NCBI RefSeq assembly: GCF_007859715.1
Contig: NZ_SJPG01000001.1
Coordinates: 3,064,728 to 3,128,727 of the forward strand
DNA: 64,000 bases
Source of the DNA: Rubinisphaera italica
GTDB taxonomy: Bacteria > Planctomycetota > Planctomycetia > Planctomycetales > Planctomycetaceae
Direction: 5' to 3'
Positions within the stretch are counted from its first letter, which is position 1; each line of letters begins with the position of its first letter. A program made the translations under genes and the position numbers. Of this stretch, positions 1-8,632 are shown one piece after another. Under the pieces are notes generated by a model. That model had not been told where the DNA came from. It saw only the letters and a list, made by a program, of their open reading frames with translations, and did not search any database.

Positions 1-1689
1 CCTGTTTGTTTGCTGATGGTGGCGGGTACGCTGTATCTGTTTCGATCGATTTATGCAGAAGTTGTCGGGGCGCTTCCTCTCAATGGAGGAGCCTATAACG
101 CCCTGCTGAATACGACGAGTAAATTTCGAGCCTCGGTAGCCGCCTGCCTCACAATTCTTTCCTACATGGCGACTGCGGTGATCTCTTCGAATGAAGCTAT
201 GCATTATCTGCATGAGCTCTGGCACGGTTTGCCTGTCATCCCAGCAACCATCGGGTTATTGGCATTTTTTATGGTGCTGTCCATTATTGGAATTACGGAA
301 TCTGCCGTCGTCGCGATTGGAATATTTCTTTTTCATCTTTCCTCAATGCTGCTGCTGATGATTCTATCCGCTATTACCGTCTTCAATTCGGGAACAGAAA
401 TCCTGTGGGCGAATCTCGGAGAGCCAGCTCCGGGGGGCATCTGGATGGCGTTATTCTTCGGCTTTGCCGCTTCGATGCTGGGAATTTCTGGTTTTGAGTC
501 TTCTGCGAATTTCGTCGAAGAACAAGCTGAGGGCGTCTTCCCAAAAACCCTGCGGAACATGTGGCTGGCGATTACATTTCTCAATCCGGTAATGGCAATT
601 CTAGCTCTTGCTTTGGTAACAACTCCAGAAATTCGCGATACTTATCAGAATGCGTTGCTTTCGCACATGGGAGTGATCGCCGGAGGAAACTGGTTGTCGT
701 GGTTGATCAGTGTCGATGCGGTTCTAGTACTCAGTGGGGCAACATTGACCAGCTATGTCGGCGTGACGGGACTCATCAAACGTATGACACTCGATCGCTG
801 CCTGCCGCGGTTTCTCCTGAAAGAAAATCGACGAGGAACTCCGCATCGAATTATCATCATGTTCTTCCTGCTTTCGGTTTCAGTGCTGATGATTACTCGT
901 GGCGACCTCAAATCGATTGCTGCTGTTTATACCCTCTCATTTTTATCGGTAATGGGATTATTTGCAGTTGGGAATTTACTGCTGAAAATCAAGCGAGCCA
1001 GGATACCCCGTCCTTCGAAAGCATCCTATTTAACGGTATCGGTGGCTTTGCTGGCGGTCGGGATTGCCATCTATGGAAATGCGAGACTCAATCACCAGTA
1101 CCTGCTGGTTTTTTTTGAGTATCTTGTGCCAACCATTTTGATTGTGACCGTCATGTTGACACGCACTCAGATCCTTGAACTGATCGTATTTTTTGTTGAC
1201 GAAATTCGTCGTAAAATTCGACGAGAACGAAAAGATGCTTTCAAGCAGGATGATCGCATCTCTGCTGCCTGGTGGACGCGGCTGGGCAGGCAAGTCAATC
1301 ACCTCGATACGAATCTTCATAACTGGCTCTCAAAAATTCGCAATCAGCAGATAGTGTTCTTCACTCGTGGGGATAACCTGCCAAACTTAAATCTGGTCAT
1401 GCTGTACATTCGAGATAACGAACACACAAATCATGTCAAAATCGTATCGGTCATCCACAAGGAATCCGAACTCCCACCCAAGTTTAAAGCTCATCTGCAG
1501 TTCCTGGATGAAACCTATCCTGAGATCGATATTGAATTTGTCGAAATTCAAGGAGAATTTTCACCAGAGCTGATTCAATCTCTTTCTGAAGAGTGGAAGA
1601 TTCCAGCCAATCTGATGTTTATTGGTGCTCCCTCTGGAAAGCTCAAGTACCACTTGGCGGATCTTGGCGGAGTCCGCTTGATTATCTGA
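1..1689 (+). CDS. APC-superfamily amino acid permease, 5' end outside window
   Basis: The reading frame is already open at base 1, so the N-terminus (probably the first one or two membrane segments) is missing. About eleven hydrophobic stretches fill the first 390 visible residues, followed by a charged, probably cytoplasmic tail of about 170 residues. The GISGFESSANFVEE stretch resembles the substrate-site region of APC amino acid transporters, which move amino acids with a cation across the inner membrane. The substrate cannot be read from the sequence. The long C-terminal tail is unusual for simple APC permeases and may be regulatory. The TTG at base 10 is an internal codon, not a convincing start. 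Confidence 0.8.
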   Translation, partial: PVCLLMVAGTLYLFRSIYAEVVGALPLNGGAYNALLNTTSKFRASVAACLTILSYMATAVISSNEAMHYLHELWHGLPVIPATIGLLAFFMVLSIIGITESAVVAIGIFLFHLSSMLLLMILSAITVFNSGTEILWANLGEPAPGGIWMALFFGFAASMLGISGFESSANFVEEQAEGVFPKTLRNMWLAITFLNPVMAILALALVTTPEIRDTYQNALLSHMGVIAGGNWLSWLISVDAVLVLSGATLTSYVGVTGLIKRMTLDRCLPRFLLKENRRGTPHRIIIMFFLLSVSVLMITRGDLKSIAAVYTLSFLSVMGLFAVGNLLLKIKRARIPRPSKASYLTVSVALLAVGIAIYGNARLNHQYLLVFFEYLVPTILIVTVMLTRTQILELIVFFVDEIRRKIRRERKDAFKQDDRISAAWWTRLGRQVNHLDTNLHNWLSKIRNQQIVFFTRGDNLPNLNLVMLYIRDNEHTNHVKIVSVIHKESELPPKFKAHLQFLDETYPEIDIEFVEIQGEFSPELIQSLSEEWKIPANLMFIGAPSGKLKYHLADLGGVRLII

Positions 1690-1909
1690 CGGGACATCGT
1701 ACATCATTATCGGTCAGAGTATTCAACAGCTTTTGGTCGCAACAAAGATTGTTTCTATTCCAGCTAACATCCGACGTTCACAAATTTTACTATTATAAAA
1801 TATCTTATATCTTAATTTTCCGTATAATAGATCACAAACAGATCCAGACGCCACCAAACATCATGTTAAACTTGATGCGACTCTTTTCATCCTGAATACG
1901 GAGGGGAGA

Positions 1910-1939
1910 ATGAGTCATCTGCTGTGCTTAACGCTTTAG
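1910..1939 (+). other. possible 9-codon leader ORF
   Basis: A very short frame, ATG to TAG, encodes nine residues (MSHLLCLTL). It follows a strong Shine-Dalgarno-like GGAGGGGAG at 1900-1908 and lies 46 bases before the methyltransferase start, which itself has no clear ribosome binding site. It could be a leader peptide coupled to that gene or chance. The region before it (1690-1900) is AT-rich and includes a TATAAT at 1823-1828. Confidence 0.2.
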
Positions 1940-1985
1940 AACTCAGCTATAAAAAATAATCAACACGAATGACGGAAAATTCAAA

Positions 1986-2747
1986 ATGACATCTCTAATA
2001 AAACGGCTTTTCTTCTTTCAAATACTGGTATTGATCGCAGTAACATCTGTTCAATCTGATGAACCTGCCAAAGAACAAGCCGATGACCGCTACGAATGGA
2101 AAGCCGAACATGATCCCAATGGTATTGGGAAATTCTATATGGGGCGTGAAATCGCACATGTAATGGGGCATCCTGCGGCGATGTGGCTGGAACGACCGGA
2201 GCGGGAAGCCGAAGAGAATCTCTCTCGGCTCATTGAATTGCTCAAGCTCAAGCCTGGCCAGATTGTTGCAGATATTGGAGCTGGCAGCGGCGTACTCACT
2301 TTGAAAATGGCTCCGCTGGTCGCACCTGAAGGTAAAATCATTGCGGTCGATATCCAACGGGAAATGCTCGTCCGCCTCAAAAATCGAATGCATCAAACGA
2401 AAATCGAAAATGTCGATTTACACCTGGGAGCTCCCAAAAGTCCAGAACTCAAAGCCGAATCGGTCGATCTGATTCTGATGGTCGATGTCTATCACGAATT
2501 TGAATTCCCCTACGATATGGTCCAGAACATGGCCGCAGCTCTCAAGCCGGGCGGACGAATTGCATTGGTCGAATATCGTCTGGAAGATCCTGAAGTCCCA
2601 ATCAAACTCGTCCACAAGATGTCAGAAGCTCAGTCCATCAAAGAAATGACGTTGCCCGAGTGGAATCTGACTCACACCGAAACAATCGACGAACTCCCTC
2701 GGCAACATCTGATGATTTTCACCAAGAACACTCCTAAAGATGAATAA
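1986..2747 (+). CDS. exported class I SAM-dependent methyltransferase
   Basis: 253 residues. Residues 1-24 form a signal peptide (charged start, hydrophobic core, cleavage near VQS-DE), so the enzyme is predicted to be exported or anchored, which is odd because SAM is cytoplasmic. The Rossmann methyltransferase core follows: motif I ADIGAGSG at 95-102, an acidic strand end IIAVD, the LMVDVYHEF region and the LKPGGRIALVEY post-motif typical of UbiE-like enzymes. The substrate is unknown. Its last 8 bases overlap the start of the thioredoxin-like gene, so the two are probably cotranscribed and may act in the same compartment. Confidence 0.75.
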   Translation: MTSLIKRLFFFQILVLIAVTSVQSDEPAKEQADDRYEWKAEHDPNGIGKFYMGREIAHVMGHPAAMWLERPEREAEENLSRLIELLKLKPGQIVADIGAGSGVLTLKMAPLVAPEGKIIAVDIQREMLVRLKNRMHQTKIENVDLHLGAPKSPELKAESVDLILMVDVYHEFEFPYDMVQNMAAALKPGGRIALVEYRLEDPEVPIKLVHKMSEAQSIKEMTLPEWNLTHTETIDELPRQHLMIFTKNTPKDE

Positions 2748-3291
2748 CGAACAGCAGAAAAAAAATCGCTTTGTGATGGATCTTGCGGGATCATTTTTCG
2801 CTGTCACAATCTGTATCTTTGCAGCCTTCTATCTCATTTGGACAATCAGTCAAGGAGGAACAAGTACTGATCGTGGAGGGTTGGCGGTTGGAGAAGTCGC
2901 TCCGGAAATCTCAGCAGCCGGCTGGGTGAATGGTGAACCGCCCACTGATCTCACTAGTAAAGTCATCGTGGTTGATGCTTGGGCCACTTGGTGTCATCCT
3001 TGCCGTCTAGCGGCACCTGAACTGGTTGAGATTTATCAGAAGTTCGCGGATCGAGATGATGTCGTCTTCATTGGATTGACCAGTGACGAGATTTCAGTCA
3101 TGCCAGCCATTGAAAAATTTCTGGAAGAGCCAGGCATCACCTGGCCGAATGGGTACGGGGCTTCTTCCTGCTTGGAGAAATTTGAAGCAGAATACATCCC
3201 CTCAGCCTGGGTCATCTCAAAATCTGGAAAAATTGCCTGGAATTATGACTCCTCAGGAGATCTGGAATCTGCTATCCGTAAAGAACTTTAA
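2740..3291 (+). CDS. membrane-anchored TlpA/ResA-like thioredoxin
   Basis: 183 residues. A single membrane anchor lies at about residues 12-36, then a periplasmic thioredoxin fold with the redox motif WCHPC (Cys85 and Cys88) after the VVDAWATW strand. The GITWPNGYG and YIPSAWVISKSGKIAW segments match the cis-Pro side of TlpA/ResA proteins, although the expected cis-Pro appears as IPSAW. Such proteins reduce or shuffle disulfides in the periplasm, for example in cytochrome c maturation. The gene overlaps the upstream methyltransferase by 8 bases, implying one transcript. Confidence 0.8.
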   Translation: MNNEQQKKNRFVMDLAGSFFAVTICIFAAFYLIWTISQGGTSTDRGGLAVGEVAPEISAAGWVNGEPPTDLTSKVIVVDAWATWCHPCRLAAPELVEIYQKFADRDDVVFIGLTSDEISVMPAIEKFLEEPGITWPNGYGASSCLEKFEAEYIPSAWVISKSGKIAWNYDSSGDLESAIRKEL

Positions 3292-3613
3292 AGAGACAAG
3301 CTTTTAATGAAAACCCGTTCACTCGAACTCATTTCACAAATAAAGTTCGATTAGGTGAGTTATCACCTTGCATATCCAACGGCTCTCAAATTCATTTGAT
3401 CAACTCACCAAATTCAACCCAACCGTTTGATTTCCAATGATTCCTATCCTTAAAATTTTGATGAAAACATCGCAAATTATACCCGATTAATCAGTCATCA
3501 TTCACCTACGTTGGTAGCAAATCTTACAAAAAAAAATTGCCTCTTCACAAAAAAAGAATTTTTTAAATCGATAAACGCAACACCTTACCCGGCCTAATGT
3601 TATCTTCTCAAAA
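3292..3613. other. AT-rich intergenic flank of the element
   Basis: About 320 bases with no convincing gene. Composition is much more AT-rich than the region to the right and includes A-runs near 3530-3560. It is the chromosomal side of the tRNA-Asn/recombinase boundary. Confidence 0.5.
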
Positions 3614-5497
3614 TCAGTAATTATTTTCCTGACATTCATACTTGATTTCAATTTCCAATCCCATTAGTATTCGCGAACCAAATGGAAGTGAACGTGTCTC
3701 CAAAAGACATAACATGACCAAACACAATCCCCTGTAGCTCAGCTGGTAGAGCAAGCGGCTGTTAACCGCTGGGTCGTAGGTTCGAGTCCTACCGGGGGAG
3801 CTCTCCGGACGGTTGTGCGAACATTTCCGTTCCGGGTTAACACTTTCGGGATCGTTACCAGAATTGGTGACGATCCCGTTTTGTGTTTGGGGTGGGGGAT
3901 CGTCGTCTTCGGGAAGGTCTGAATCCCAGTCAAAACCCCTATCTGGACGGACTTCCGGGAAAAGTTTCAGCACATAAGTGCCGGTTTTTCCATCTTCGGA
4001 ATGTTGCAACTCCAAAACTTCGATGTAGTGATGAAGGATTTCTGTTTGTTCTTCTGGAGTTGCGGCGTCGAGAATGGTTCCCACATCCTGCCAAGACTCG
4101 ATGAACGTCTTTGCATCCTGACTGATCCGCTTGGCGGGCTGTTGATTCTTTTCGATCTGGACCAGCTGCTTTTCGATCCTGCTGTCTTCGCCCTCAAGCT
4201 GTCTCAGTTCGCTTTCCACGCTCTTCAGACCAGCGGCTCCAAGACTCTTGAGCACTTCAAGCAAGCGAGTGATGTCGGCTCTGGTCTTCTGTTGTTGGCG
4301 GCGTAGCACGTCTTCTTGTTGTTTCAGCTTGTCAGATTCGGTAGCCAGACACTCGATTGCTCGATCGACAATCTTTTCTCTCGTTTCGATGACCTGCCCA
4401 ATCTCACGTACGCGGGCAATGACTGCTTCTTCAAGTGCTTCAGCCGGTATTCGTGGCGAGTTACAGGAATATTTGCCAGCTTCGTGGCTTTGGCGAGTGC
4501 AGCAATAATAGTGGTACGCTCGATGCTTGTTGTGGGCAGAGTGACCGACAAGGTGTGCACCACAAGGACAACGAAGTAGACCGGACAAGAGATACTGGCG
4601 GGTGTTCTCCTGCTTTTTGCGGTTTGTGCGTCGTTTCGTGGTCTCGCCAAGTACCAGTTGAACTCGCTCGAACTGTTCGGTCGCGATGATAGGGGAGTGG
4701 CAATCATCGACTTTGATGTCTTGCCACGAAACGCGACCGGTGTACACAGCGTTTCGCAGAATGCGTATGACCTGCTGTTTCGAAAAGAGATTCCCACCGC
4801 ACACTTTCCCGTTGCGGGTTTCGTAGGTCGGAAAGCGGATTCCCGAATCGCTGAGCTTCCGTGTGACTGCACCGGCAGAACCCAATTCCTCGAAACTGCC
4901 GAAGATTGAACGGACGATGGCCGCTCCAGGTTCGTCGATGATGAGTTTGCCATCGTCGCTGCGATAGCCAAGAACATGACCGCCGTTCCATAAACCACGT
5001 TCGGCACGGTCTCGCATGATCGAAACCGTACGTTCAGCGGTCATCTTTCGTTCGAGTTGAGCGAAGACCATGATGAGTTGAATCATGGCTTCGCCAGTTG
5101 GCATCGACGTGTCGAACTTCTCTCGAAGCGAAATGACATCAACATCGTGATCAGCGAACATTTCCCAGAGATCGACGAAGTCCTTGAGGCTTCGCGTGAT
5201 CCGGTCAAGTTTGAAACAAATCACAACGTCGACGTTTCCGGCGATAATATCCCGCTTGAGTCGTTTCAGCTGAGGACGGTTCTGATCTTTCGCGGACTTA
5301 CCGGCGTCAACATAAAACTCGACAGCATCGACATCCCAGCCTTCACGACGGATGCGGAAGTCGACTTCCTGTTGAATTTCGTTCTGCTGAGCGACAAGGC
5401 TATCGCCCTCCGTGGCCTGACGCTGGGAGGAAACGCGGACGTACCCGGCGATCCTGCGTGTTGCCGGAGCCTTTTTTCGATTCTTTGATCTCGACAT
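3614..5497 (-). CDS. large serine recombinase, C-terminus read through tRNA-Asn
   Basis: 627 residues. Order: N-terminal resolvase domain with YVRVSS (catalytic Ser about residue 23), helices ending QLERKMTAERT, a Recombinase domain (GYRSDDGKLIIDEPGA onward), a zinc ribbon (CPCG...CC...C near residues 300-350), then a long coiled coil (about 375-450). This is the architecture of phage and ICE integrases that join attP and attB. The last 60 or so residues are not family-like: residues about 566-590 are the antisense of the tRNA-Asn gene at 3728-3800. The gene therefore abuts or crosses its own attachment site, and the C-terminus probably changes on excision. The small gene upstream ends 3 bases before this start. 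Confidence 0.9.
   Translation of the reverse strand: MSRSKNRKKAPATRRIAGYVRVSSQRQATEGDSLVAQQNEIQQEVDFRIRREGWDVDAVEFYVDAGKSAKDQNRPQLKRLKRDIIAGNVDVVICFKLDRITRSLKDFVDLWEMFADHDVDVISLREKFDTSMPTGEAMIQLIMVFAQLERKMTAERTVSIMRDRAERGLWNGGHVLGYRSDDGKLIIDEPGAAIVRSIFGSFEELGSAGAVTRKLSDSGIRFPTYETRNGKVCGGNLFSKQQVIRILRNAVYTGRVSWQDIKVDDCHSPIIATEQFERVQLVLGETTKRRTNRKKQENTRQYLLSGLLRCPCGAHLVGHSAHNKHRAYHYYCCTRQSHEAGKYSCNSPRIPAEALEEAVIARVREIGQVIETREKIVDRAIECLATESDKLKQQEDVLRRQQQKTRADITRLLEVLKSLGAAGLKSVESELRQLEGEDSRIEKQLVQIEKNQQPAKRISQDAKTFIESWQDVGTILDAATPEEQTEILHHYIEVLELQHSEDGKTGTYVLKLFPEVRPDRGFDWDSDLPEDDDPPPQTQNGIVTNSGNDPESVNPERKCSHNRPESSPGRTRTYDPAVNSRLLYQLSYRGLCLVMLCLLETRSLPFGSRILMGLEIEIKYECQENNY
3728..3800 (+). tRNA. 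tRNA-Asn (GTT)
   Basis: A 73-base cloverleaf. Acceptor arms TCCCCTG (3728-3734) and CGGGGGA (3793-3799) pair with one G-T, discriminator G at 3800. The D arm contains GCTC AGCTGGTAGA GC. The anticodon loop CTGTTAA carries GTT, between stems AGCGG and CCGCT. The T arm is GTAGG-TTCGAGT-CCTAC. The 3' CCA is not encoded. It lies antisense within the recombinase frame and is the likely integration target of the element. Confidence 0.95.
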
Positions 5498-5500
5498 GGT

Positions 5501-5758
5501 TTATTCCTCGATTTGGTCGCTAGTTTCTTTCGATGCGACATCTTCGTTCAATTGGATTGTAGCAACATTCCGTTCTTCATCGGACTGACCTTCAGCGAGG
5601 CGAGCCAGAACAGAAGCGATCACGGCCTGGCGTTGCGTTGATCGCGTACTCGGTTCGACGTTTGCCAAAGGATGTTGTTCGTTAGAAGGAATGTCGGCTC
5701 GGAACTGAAGAATGACGGGCTTTCTCTTACGCCTCTTGGAAATTGCTGGTTTATTCAT
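5501..5758 (-). CDS. small basic/acidic hypothetical protein upstream of the recombinase
   Basis: 85 residues starting MNKPAISKRRKRK. The N-terminus is highly basic and the C-terminus acidic (ending KETSDQIEE). No recognised domain. The stop lies 3 bases before the recombinase start, so the two are probably coupled, and the protein may assist or control the recombinase. The start at 5758 was chosen because the sequence upstream in the same frame reads like an out-of-frame shadow. Confidence 0.5.
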   Translation of the reverse strand: MNKPAISKRRKRKPVILQFRADIPSNEQHPLANVEPSTRSTQRQAVIASVLARLAEGQSDEERNVATIQLNEDVASKETSDQIEE

Positions 5759-5999
5759 GAGATGGATATCCGCTATGTATGTATGAAAAATGCCGCCGAA
5801 CGACCTCTGGCGAGGCAGCTCGACGGCATTCGTGATCATTGGATGACGGGAGTGGCTGAGGACAGCTGGGCTGACGCCCGTGAAATGAGGACGCGACCAC
5901 GGGCAGCAGCACGCCTGACGCACGGCGTGCGAAGTCCGTAAGGACATCGCAGTACGTGCTGTTCAACGTGCAGAAACCAACCGCAGCGGTCGCGTCCAT
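5751..5999 (-). CDS. small ORF with strong ribosome binding site, unknown
   Basis: 82 residues beginning MDATAAVGFCTLN. The only good support is a GAGGAG ribosome binding site 8 bases upstream of the ATG at 5999 and a stop that overlaps the next start at 5758. The protein is rich in Cys, Ser and Pro and shows no domain. It may be a leader ORF that couples translation to the following gene, or chance. Confidence 0.3.
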   Translation of the reverse strand: MDATAAVGFCTLNSTYCDVLTDFARRASGVLLPVVASSFHGRQPSCPQPLPSSNDHECRRAASPEVVRRHFSYIHSGYPSHE

Positions 6000-6045
6000 T
6001 TGTTTGCTCCTCAAAGGGAAATAAGCGGGTCGTACGACGCGCCGG

Positions 6046-6240
6046 TTAGCTGTTGGCCTTGTCGTCTGCTTTGCTTTCGTGCTGTTTCATGCGGACTTTG
6101 TAGGCCGTCTGAAGGCACTTCCAGCAGAGCGGACTCTCTTTGAGGAAGCCGTCGGAAAATGTGGTTGAAACGCAATCACGGGTGCGTTCGCACCACGTGC
6201 AATCAACCTGTTCGTGAAACGTGGACAATGTGACGTGCAT
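6046..6240 (-). CDS. small zinc-ribbon protein
   Basis: 64 residues starting MHVTLSTFHEQ. Two cysteine pairs, CTWC and CWKC, about 25 residues apart suggest a treble-clef or zinc-ribbon fold. The C-terminus is basic then acidic. A GGAGAG site 5 bases before the ATG at 6240 fixes this start over the longer open frame. Function unknown; small zinc proteins of this sort are common cargo around planctomycete serine recombinases. Confidence 0.6.
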   Translation of the reverse strand: MHVTLSTFHEQVDCTWCERTRDCVSTTFSDGFLKESPLCWKCLQTAYKVRMKQHESKADDKANS

Positions 6241-6445
6241 GCTGACTCTCCTTGTGTAGTCAAGAAACGGATAACGCGCAGCGGGATTGCCACGCGGGGA
6301 AACACAGGGGGTGAAATGCCGAGAGCGGCTCAGCATTTCAGGAGAGTCGGCCTGTGAGACCGTTATTCAGCCGATGAAGACAATGAGTTCGTCAAACGAC
6401 GACGCTATCGAATTCGCCCAGCTTCCTTCCGCACGGGAAGGGAAT

Positions 6446-6469
6446 CGAGAGACGTCAGGGCGTCTCTCG
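6446..6469. terminator. 9-bp perfect hairpin downstream of the 6504-6794 gene
   Basis: CGAGAGACG (6446-6454) and CGTCTCTCG (6461-6469) form a perfect stem with a 6-base loop. It lies just past the stop of the minus-strand gene at 6504, as a terminator or RNA-stabilising hairpin would, but no clear T-run follows it on the minus strand. Confidence 0.4.
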
Positions 6470-6503
6470 AATATCCTTTTACGCATCGCACGGGGCGAGC
6501 GTC

Positions 6504-6794
6504 TCAACTCTTGTCCTTCGTTTTCGTCTCAGAGCTAGCATCGGACTGAGACTGTTCCATCATGTACTGCCACGCCTGCCGACTGAGAAACTCAGCCATT
6601 GGCCAGTCATCAGGAGCAAGGAAATAAGTGCTCTGCGTCTTCTCTTCATCATCTTTGTAGAGACGACGAATCGTCGTTTTGAAATTGCTGATCGTGTGAT
6701 CTTCAATTTCATTCTTGTAACGGAACACGCTGACCACGATTCCTCGGCGACTGAAAACCTTTTCAGGCTTGGTAGTAGATCTTTTGCTTTCCAT
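6504..6794 (-). CDS. small conserved-looking element protein, related to 7204-7452
   Basis: 96 residues starting MESKRSTTKPEK. The core (GIVVSVFRYKNE...NFKTTIRRLYKDDEEK) matches the plan of the neighbour at 7204-7452 (IGLVSASVFINE...NVNLQRRYRDGDNWK): a hydrophobic strand, a polar turn, then a basic strand ending in Y-K/R-D. A beta-sheet nucleic-acid-binding fold such as PC4/SSB-like is possible but is only an inference. The C-terminus is helical and acidic/Gln-rich. Confidence 0.55.
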   Translation of the reverse strand: MESKRSTTKPEKVFSRRGIVVSVFRYKNEIEDHTISNFKTTIRRLYKDDEEKTQSTYFLAPDDWPMAEFLSRQAWQYMMEQSQSDASSETKTKDKS

Positions 6795-7203
6795 AGCAGT
6801 GAAGGGGTAACAAACAAAAAAAGCCCACACCGAAACGACCGAAATACAACCCTGATGCACAACAGTCGCTCAGGTGGTGTGGCTGCATTCAACGAATGAA
6901 ATGGACGGTTGACGACCAAATGACGAGCACAAAAAGCAATGCACTCTTGGGAGTCGAGACGACTCTGGTCAACCAGTGAAGAAGCGGGGCTCGTTCGAAA
7001 ACGGCTCAGGCAAATCCGCCTAGTTGCTGATGAAAATCACGCGATAAACGCCGTTCATCAGATGTGGATATTACAACAGAATCTGTGACAATTTTCAACG
7101 GTTCATTCATGAAAATGTCGCAGTAGTTTCGTGATGAAAACTACTGCGACGGTGGTTCAACAACACAATTGTCGATCAGCTTTACAGCCGAACGATCGCG
7201 GCG
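6795..7203. other. intergenic region with a 13-bp perfect hairpin
   Basis: No gene seen. A perfect 13-bp stem, 7117-7129 with 7138-7150 (arm GTCGCAGTAGTTT, 8-base loop), lies downstream of the stop of the 7204-7452 gene. It is followed on the minus strand by ATTTTC, so it is a plausible terminator. A 15-mer GCAAATCCGCCTAGT at 7013-7027 recurs with one change near 7875-7889. Confidence 0.45.
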
Positions 7204-7452
7204 TTACGAATGGCTTTCCGCTTCAATCGATTCAACGTGCTGCATGGCAAGTTGCAACGCGCGCAGTGCGTTGGGCAAGTCAGCCAGTCCGAAGCTGGAA
7301 GACGATTTCCAGTTGTCGCCATCACGATACCGGCGTTGCAGATTTACGTTGCGAATCTGCCGCGTTCCACCATCTCTGTCGACTTCGTTGATAAAGACTG
7401 ATGCTGAAACCAGTCCGATACGAAATGTCTTCTCGGGGGTCTTGTTCGCCAT
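7204..7452 (-). CDS. small conserved-looking element protein
   Basis: 82 residues starting MANKTPEKTFRIG. Strand-rich N-terminal half (RIGLVSASVFINEV, then a basic NVNLQRRYRDGDNWKSS) and a C-terminal helix (ADLPNALRALQLAMQHVES). I have the impression of similar small proteins on many integrative elements, but no function is known to me. The purine-rich AAAGGGAAAG just before the ATG supports the start. See 6504-6794 for its apparent paralogue. Confidence 0.65.
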   Translation of the reverse strand: MANKTPEKTFRIGLVSASVFINEVDRDGGTRQIRNVNLQRRYRDGDNWKSSSSFGLADLPNALRALQLAMQHVESIEAESHS

Positions 7453-7955
7453 GTTCTTTCCCTTTCAGTGAGTGACCACGATTCGTTCTCCTGTGGCGAG
7501 TGCCAAAGGAGTGGCCGCCAGAAAACGCCGCAGCGAGTTTGCAACACAGTTGAGTCGCGATCACCGGAAATGCGTTTCTGTCGGCGGCAAGTGAGAGAAG
7601 CTCAGCAACTCTCGGAGTCATGGCGTCCCAAACAGGGCGCGTTATCTGCCGGTGAAAAGGAAGGCTGAAAACACAGGCTCCAGTTCGCCCAGCACAATCT
7701 CGGTACGACACGCCAGAAGGAAGTCCAGCGTGGCCGAGTTGTTTTAAGAGTTGAGAGCGGGGTAACCCGCTCTCAAATGCGTCAGTTCACAAAACGTGAA
7801 CCGAGTACCGACCAGTGAAAATGCTGGGTCAGTCCCTTCATCAGCCGAAGCCAATCAAGTAACAGACGACACTAGCAAGTCCGCCTAGTCTCCAAACAAT
7901 GCTTGACGAATCAAACACCGAATGGCATTCTCTTTGTGTTCATTCCCGATCGAGA
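7453..7955. other. intergenic region with an 11-bp perfect hairpin
   Basis: No gene supported. TTGAGAGCGGG (7751-7761) and its complement (7766-7776) enclose a GTAA tetraloop. No T-run follows on either strand, so its role as terminator or regulatory hairpin is open. The second copy of the near-repeat GCAAGTCCGCCTAGT lies near 7875-7889. Confidence 0.4.
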
Positions 7956-8297
7956 TCACACAAGTAAGTTTGCGATTCCGATCACAAAGAAGCCACTGAT
8001 CAGAGCGGCTTCCAATCCAAGTCCCGGTATCAGCCGGGGCTTGTTTCGTTGAGCAGGCTGTGACGCCCATTCAATCTTGCGGAACAACTTTCTCCACTTC
8101 TTCTCCTGCTTCCGCGTTTGCCGTTGTCGCTGGCCAAAATCGATGACCTCTGTGACGAGTTCAGTCTCGCGCTGTTCAAGACTGCGTCTCTCGTCGGCCA
8201 AGTCGATTTGCCGGGCCAGCAACTCCATGCTGATGACAACTGGCTTGCGCCAAAAGTGCCATCGGCTTGGCGAATTGATGACGACGGGCATCGCCAT
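7956..8297 (-). CDS. hypothetical coiled-coil protein with C-terminal membrane segment
   Basis: 113 residues starting MAMPVVINSP. The middle is a charged helix likely to form a coiled coil (ELLARQIDLADERRSLEQR onward), followed by a basic stretch (QTRKQEKKWRKLFRK) and a C-terminal hydrophobic segment of about 20 residues ending IANLLV. Tail-anchored topology is suggested. No family recognised. A weak GAAG precedes the chosen ATG; a longer frame is open upstream to 8348. Confidence 0.4.
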   Translation of the reverse strand: MAMPVVINSPSRWHFWRKPVVISMELLARQIDLADERRSLEQRETELVTEVIDFGQRQRQTRKQEKKWRKLFRKIEWASQPAQRNKPRLIPGLGLEAALISGFFVIGIANLLV

Positions 8298-8567
8298 CTT
8301 CGACGCGACATTGCGTTGTCGGATCGATGGGGGAACGTGATGTTCCATACGAAAATTGGGAAAGAACTAAAAGCCGCCGTGAGGCGACACGTCCAAGTGA
8401 TCGACACTTTTCCGATACCACAATTAGAACAACTTTTGACGAAAAGTCCATATTGGAAATGCCGTCCCAAGGCCCGTTGCAACGAAGTTTTTGGAGGGGG
8501 CAGCTTACCGGAGTGACCAACGGAACGACGGCTCGAACCGGAGGGCTGAATGCCCAACGAGTTCGAT

Positions 8568-8632
8568 GGGTGCAGGGGCGCAGCAGCCAAGCGAAGCGCG
8601 GCATAGCGTAGCCCTTGCCCCAGCCGCTTGGC
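8568..8632 (+). repeat. hairpin repeat copy A, abutting the integrase 3' half
   Basis: Begins GGGTGCAGGGGC and contains CCCTTGCCCC. It shares this pattern, in the same plus-strand orientation, with the segment at 19546-19586. A perfect 8-bp inverted repeat GCCAAGCG (8586-8593) and CGCTTGGC (8625-8632) ends exactly where integrase homology starts. It marks one edge of the split integrase and could be a recombination site or the end of an inserted element. Confidence 0.5.

Noticed and set aside
8568..8632. Group II intron or intein at the integrase break
   Set aside because: No GUGYG start or AY end, no domain V-like hairpin and no reverse transcriptase or splicing motif; the halves are also on opposite strands.
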